This document shows, one piece after another, positions 13,858 through 16,823 of a stretch of 16,823 nt of DNA. The notes beneath the pieces are model-generated. The model did not search any database. It was not told the DNA's origin and was given only the letters and a program-made list of their open reading frames with translations. The stretch's first letter is position 1; every line of letters starts with the position of its first letter. Position numbers and translations under genes: made by a program. Source of the stretch: Desulfobacteraceae bacterium UBA5852 (GTDB lineage: Bacteria; Desulfobacterota; Desulfobacteria; Desulfobacterales; UBA5852); contig DJGG01000085.1 in the NCBI GenBank assembly GCA_002432195.1, positions 1-16,823 of the forward strand, read 5' to 3'.

Positions 13858-14247
13858 ATGACCGACGATTGGATCCCCTTCGCCGAAGGTGAGTACCTGG
13901 TGGAAAACGCCTGGTTGGTGACCCCCGATGACCAGGCGGTGGCCCTGGAGCGCGCAGTGGTGGAAGTTTTCCGCGACCGCCGGGGCCGGCGCCGCCTGAA
14001 CGGCAGCGGCCTCATCGCCAACGCCCTCCTGGTGGAATTGCTGGAGGACAATGACGCCCTGGACCTGCTGCTGGATTTCGGCGCCGATTTGACGTTTCGG
14101 TTGCGGCGCCCGGACCTCAGCGGGGGCAAGGTTTTCGCCGCGGACGTCAAATCCACCCTCCAGTTCACGCCGGCGGGCCCCCTCGAAGTGCTGGCGCCCG
14201 ACGAATTCCGGCGGATCGTGCGGTCCCTCGCGGTTCTCCCGCGGTAA
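13858..14247 (+). CDS. hypothetical protein of 129 aa
   Basis: I do not recognise this protein. It starts MTDDWIPFAEGEYLVENAW and has no signal peptide, membrane span or cysteine. The middle is Leu/Asp-rich (LLVELLEDNDALDLLLDFGADL, about 59-80), followed by FRLRRPDLSGGKVFAADVKS and a C-terminal LAPDEFRRIVRSLAVLPR. It looks like a soluble, mixed alpha/beta cytoplasmic protein. A GGGAG lies 13 nt before ATG 13858, a little far but usable. A promoter-like pair is upstream and codon use is consistent with the neighbours. It is divergent from the Nudix gene. Confidence 0.7.
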   Translation: MTDDWIPFAEGEYLVENAWLVTPDDQAVALERAVVEVFRDRRGRRRLNGSGLIANALLVELLEDNDALDLLLDFGADLTFRLRRPDLSGGKVFAADVKSTLQFTPAGPLEVLAPDEFRRIVRSLAVLPR

Positions 14248-14588
14248 GGTCCGCCCCGCCATGGCCCGCCCCGGGTGCGGGCAGGGCGCGGGAACGCCGG
14301 ACCGCGACGCCGCCGGGCGTGTCATATTGTGTCAAGGGACTGCCAATCCCCGACAGCCAACCGCCTCCCTGGCCCTATGCCGGCCACCCGGCAACCCGCC
14401 CGCGGCCGGCCCCGGGCGCGCCGCGGCAACTCGGACCTTCGCGCCGGCAAAAATCGGCCGGGGCGCGATAACCCTGCGCGAGCGGGGGTTTCCCGCTGAT
14501 CCGGGCCGCGGCGCCCGCGGTTCCCCGTGGGCGGCTCCCACCCCAGGGCAAATCGCCCCGGTGGTTGGCGTTGAAAACCTCCGTGCCA
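14248..14588. other. noncoding stretch with inverted repeats upstream of the sigma-54 promoter
   Basis: No protein-like frame is seen. Three inverted repeats lie together: AGCGGG/CCCGCT (14481-14497), CCGCGG/CCGCGG (14506-14520) and GTGGG/CCCAC (14527-14541). They sit roughly 50-110 bp before the sigma-54 promoter, where enhancer-binding proteins usually bind, so some may be activator sites. GTGTCA occurs twice around 14318-14336. Confidence 0.35.
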
Positions 14589-14604
14589 TGGCATCATAAT
14601 TGCT
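14589..14604 (+). promoter_or_regulatory. sigma-54 (-24/-12) promoter
   Basis: TGGCA (14589-14593) and TTGCT (14600-14604) put GG and GC exactly 10 nt apart, matching the RpoN consensus closely. Transcription would start near 14615 and run toward the MBL gene. RpoN promoters require an ATP-dependent activator, so downstream genes would be tightly switched. Confidence 0.65.
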
Positions 14605-14614
14605 TTTAGTCGTG

Positions 14615-14888
14615 AGCGCCGTTCTCCGGCCGGCCCCGGTCCCGCCCCGCACCACGGCGGCCGTGTGGACTCGGCCCCGGACATGTGGTAGGGACTCAGG
14701 GACCGCATCCGGGGGCTGGCCCCGCACCACGAGGGGTTTCACCGGACCTTGCCGGGTTCCGGGGAATCGGTTGCCGGGCCTGTGGGCGCCATGCGCAGCG
14801 CAGGCCCACCTGTCTGCACCTTGTTCACATGGAACGCCAACCCGGCCGGTCCCGCACGATTTCCGGCCGCCGGGAGGAAGGGCCGCAC
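14615..14888 (+). other. long structured leader or small RNA region before the MBL gene
   Basis: This stretch has no convincing ORF. A 13-nt direct repeat GCCCCGCACCACG occurs at 14644-14656 and 14719-14731. Hairpins include CCGGA/TCCGG near 14744-14763 and a larger one with GTGGGC/GCCCAC arms around 14783-14811. It could be the 5' leader of the MBL-OsmC transcript or an independent RNA. The ribosome binding site GGAGG (14873-14877) ends it. Confidence 0.4.
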
Positions 14889-15728
14889 ATGTTGATCCGA
14901 GTTTGGGGATCGCGAGGTTCCATCCCCGTTTCCGGGCGGGAATTCATGCGCTACGGTGGCGATACCACCTGTCTGGAAATCCGCTCCAAGAGCGGGGACA
15001 TCTTCATCCTCGATGCCGGCACCGGTATCCGGCGCATGGGCAACGACCTCATCGAAGACGAGCACTACGCCTACCATTTTCTCATCACCCACGGCCACTG
15101 GGACCACCTCATGGGGTTTCCCTTCTTCAAGCCCCTCTACCTCGATCACGTGAACATCCGGATCCACCGCAGCCCGTTCCCCAAGAAATTCATCGAAAAC
15201 ATGGTCACCCGGCTGATGACGCCGCCCAACTTCCCCATCCGGCCGTCGGAGCTGCGGGCCAGGATCAGTTACGAGGACGGGCACCCCTCCTCCTTCCGGA
15301 TCGGCTCCATGGTCATCGAACCGGTACCCATCAGCCACCCCAATATGGGCAGCGGATACAAGTTCATCGAGGACGGCAAGGTCTTCGTCTTCCTGACGGA
15401 CAACGAGCTGGGATATGTCCATCCCGGCGGCCTCAACTACCGGGACTACGTGGATTTCGTGCGCGGTGCGGACCTGCTCTTCCACGACGCCGAGTACACC
15501 CCCGCCGAATACGAGTACAAGGTGCTCTGGGGGCATTCGGCGTACACGGAGGCGGTGAACCTAGCCCTCGACGCCGGCGTCAGGCAATTGGGGCTTTTCC
15601 ACCTCAACCAGGAGCGCACCGACGACCAGGTGGACGACATGGTCTACGAATGCCGGCGGCTGATCGCCGCCCGCGGCAGCCTGCTGGACTGCTTCGCCGT
15701 GGCCGCCGACATGATCATCGAGCTCTGA
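14889..15728 (+). CDS. MBL-fold metallohydrolase
   Basis: This 279-aa protein has the metallo-beta-lactamase fold. It opens with IRVWGSRGSIPVSG and MRYGGDTTCLEI, a start shared with phosphodiesterase-like members. LDAGTGIRRMG (about 41-51) is followed by the metal motif THGHWDH (about 69-75), giving the HxHxDH zinc or iron site. Later metal residues are probably in ISHPN, FLTDNE and HDAEY, and in WGHS. Related proteins act on cyclic nucleotides or other phosphodiesters, but the substrate here is unknown. ATG 14889 has GGAGG 11 nt upstream. It is followed 47 bp later by the OsmC gene, and both probably answer to the sigma-54 promoter at 14589. Confidence 0.88.
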   Translation: MLIRVWGSRGSIPVSGREFMRYGGDTTCLEIRSKSGDIFILDAGTGIRRMGNDLIEDEHYAYHFLITHGHWDHLMGFPFFKPLYLDHVNIRIHRSPFPKKFIENMVTRLMTPPNFPIRPSELRARISYEDGHPSSFRIGSMVIEPVPISHPNMGSGYKFIEDGKVFVFLTDNELGYVHPGGLNYRDYVDFVRGADLLFHDAEYTPAEYEYKVLWGHSAYTEAVNLALDAGVRQLGLFHLNQERTDDQVDDMVYECRRLIAARGSLLDCFAVAADMIIEL

Positions 15729-15775
15729 TCGGCCAGCTCCGGCGACGCGCTTACCTGAGGGAAAGGAGTGACCGG

Positions 15776-16189
15776 ATGCCCACGGCGACGGTGACATGGG
15801 TGGGTGACTTGCAATTCGTGGGGACCGACTCGGGGGGCCACAGCGTGGTACTCTCGGCGGACAAGGCGGCCCGGGGCATGCGCCCTTCGGAAATGCTCCT
15901 GGTGTCCCTGGCCGCCTGCTCCGGGGTGGACGTGGTGGAGATCATGGCCAAGAAGCGCAAACCCCTCTCCCGGCTTGAAATCGTCATCACCGGGGAGCAT
16001 GCGCCCGAGCCCCCCTGGGCCTATCAGACCATTCACGCCCTCTACAAGCTGCGCGGACGCGACCTGACCGACAAGGCCGTGTCCCAGGCCGTCCAACTGG
16101 CCATCGAGAAGTACTGCTCGGTGGCCGCCACGGTGCGCGGCGTGGCCCGCCTCACCACCGCCTTCGAATGGGCGAACGAACCCACTTGA
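15776..16189 (+). CDS. OsmC family protein
   Basis: This 137-aa protein is a member of the OsmC/Ohr superfamily, thiol peroxidases that detoxify organic hydroperoxides, or relatives of unsettled role. Both redox cysteines are present: C48 in SLAACSGVDVVEIM and C114 in EKYCSVAATV. The N-terminal RGMRPSEMLLVSLA helix entry is typical. It resembles the YhfA-like branch more than Ohr. AAGGAG lies 7 nt before ATG 15776. It forms a likely operon with the MBL gene. Confidence 0.92.
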   Translation: MPTATVTWVGDLQFVGTDSGGHSVVLSADKAARGMRPSEMLLVSLAACSGVDVVEIMAKKRKPLSRLEIVITGEHAPEPPWAYQTIHALYKLRGRDLTDKAVSQAVQLAIEKYCSVAATVRGVARLTTAFEWANEPT

Positions 16190-16195
16190 GCGGCC

Positions 16196-16215
16196 GCCCG
16201 GATCGCCCTCCGGGC
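16196..16215. terminator. weak terminator-like hairpin between convergent genes
   Basis: GCCCGG and CCGGGC form a 6-bp stem with an 8-nt loop, 7 nt after the OsmC stop codon. No T run follows. Its position between two converging genes suits a terminator, but the stem alone is modest for DNA this GC-rich. Confidence 0.3.
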
Positions 16216-16247
16216 CTTGGGGTGGGCAGGCCCGCGACCGATGCGCA

Positions 16248-16823
16248 TCAAGGCCCGGCGGCGCAGGCCGCCGCGAAGCCCTCAAACAAGCCCACCATGC
16301 CCGGATCCTCGGGTACCAGCCATTCCGGATGCCATTGCACCCCCAGCACCCACCGGCGGGCAGCCAGCTCCACGGCCTCGATGACACCGTCGGGGGCCTG
16401 GGCCGTGACCCGCAGGCCGCGACCCAGCGCGCGAATGGCCTGATGGTGCAGGCTGTTGACCCGGATCTCCCCCGCACCGCTGTGGAGCGCCAGGCGGCTG
16501 CCGGGGGTCACGGCAACGGCATGGGACCTCCACGACGGGGCGAATCCCGGGTGGTAGTCGTGTTTTCCGGCTTCCGGCACCTGGGCGGCGATATCCTGCC
16601 ACAGGGTGCCCCCCAGCGCCACGTTGAGCACCTGGATGCCCCGGCAGATGCCGAGCACCGGCAGATCGTCCTCCAGGGCCCACTCCAGCAGATGCAGTTC
16701 CAGGCGATCACGCTCCAGGGTCACCCGGCGCAATTGGGGATGGGCCGGCTCACCGAAGCGTGCCGGGTCCACATCGGGGCCCCCGGCCAGCAGGAGACCT
16801 TCCAGACTGGCATACACCCGCCG
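16248..16823 (-). CDS. gamma-glutamyl-gamma-aminobutyrate hydrolase (PuuD)-like class I glutamine amidotransferase, 5' end outside window
   Basis: PuuD-type peptidase C26 enzymes hydrolyse gamma-glutamyl-GABA in putrescine breakdown or related gamma-glutamyl compounds. The visible 191 residues begin inside the protein. Family motifs are EGLLLAGGPDVDPARFGE, the nucleophile elbow LGICRGIQVLNVALGG (catalytic Cys) and the HPE of VQWHPEW, completing the Cys-His-Glu triad. The reading frame is open to the window edge, so the true start lies beyond 16823; about 50-60 N-terminal residues should be missing. The gene is convergent with the OsmC gene. No other putrescine pathway gene is visible. Confidence 0.9.
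   Translation of the reverse strand, partial: RRVYASLEGLLLAGGPDVDPARFGEPAHPQLRRVTLERDRLELHLLEWALEDDLPVLGICRGIQVLNVALGGTLWQDIAAQVPEAGKHDYHPGFAPSWRSHAVAVTPGSRLALHSGAGEIRVNSLHHQAIRALGRGLRVTAQAPDGVIEAVELAARRWVLGVQWHPEWLVPEDPGMVGLFEGFAAACAAGP

Noticed and set aside
1..16823. CRISPR arrays, tRNA genes, insertion sequences, prophage or defence genes
   Set aside because: I looked for regularly spaced repeats, cloverleaf-like segments, terminal inverted repeats, transposases, integrases and typical defence domains, and found none.

Overview
The window is very GC-rich (about 70% by eye) and carries about 15 recognisable protein genes on both strands, mostly single genes or short operons. No tRNA, rRNA, IS element, prophage or CRISPR array is visible. 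Gene content points to a Gram-negative bacterium: an LPS-type family 9 glycosyltransferase, EfpL, a Geobacter-like SMUG1 glycosylase, a CooT nickel protein, a rubrerythrin relative and a sigma-54 promoter. A high-GC Desulfobacterota/Desulfuromonadia-type lineage is the best guess. That is an inference from gene content, not a phylogenetic result.

Layout. 1-2305: a nucleoside hydrolase gene that has lost its middle third, facing a GatZ/KbaZ-family gene. 2306-5966: a forward block with a tandem CDP-alcohol phosphatidyltransferase, the translation factor EfpL, a YchJ/SEC-C protein and a nitroreductase; the first two have good sigma-70 promoters. 6041-7695: a reverse GT9 glycosyltransferase, a small frameshifted relic with a CxxxCxxCC cluster, and a reverse rubrerythrin-like gene with eroded iron ligands. 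7850-10355: an RluA-type pseudouridine synthase, a SMUG1-type uracil-DNA glycosylase, and a reverse sugar isomerase-like TIM barrel overlapping the glycosylase gene tail to tail. 10504-11832: DAHP synthase preceded by a complete tryptophan attenuator (promoter, leader peptide with four Trp codons, strong terminator). 11968-12598: a reverse two-gene operon for CooT and a His-rich mini-protein, behind a long structured leader. 12687-14247: a divergent atypical Nudix gene and an unknown small gene. 14248-16189: a non-coding stretch with a sigma-54 promoter, then an MBL-fold hydrolase and an OsmC protein. 16248-16823: the 3' part of a reverse PuuD-type glutamine amidotransferase gene.

Most of this is housekeeping or stress metabolism. 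The most informative signals lie between or beside the obvious genes. They are the Trp leader peptide and attenuator of DAHP synthase at 11599-11832, the CooT/HxxxHxxxH mini-operon, the sigma-54 promoter with a roughly 270-nt leader before the MBL gene, and two decaying genes (nucleoside hydrolase, CxxxCxxCC relic). I see no defence or other multi-gene novel system.
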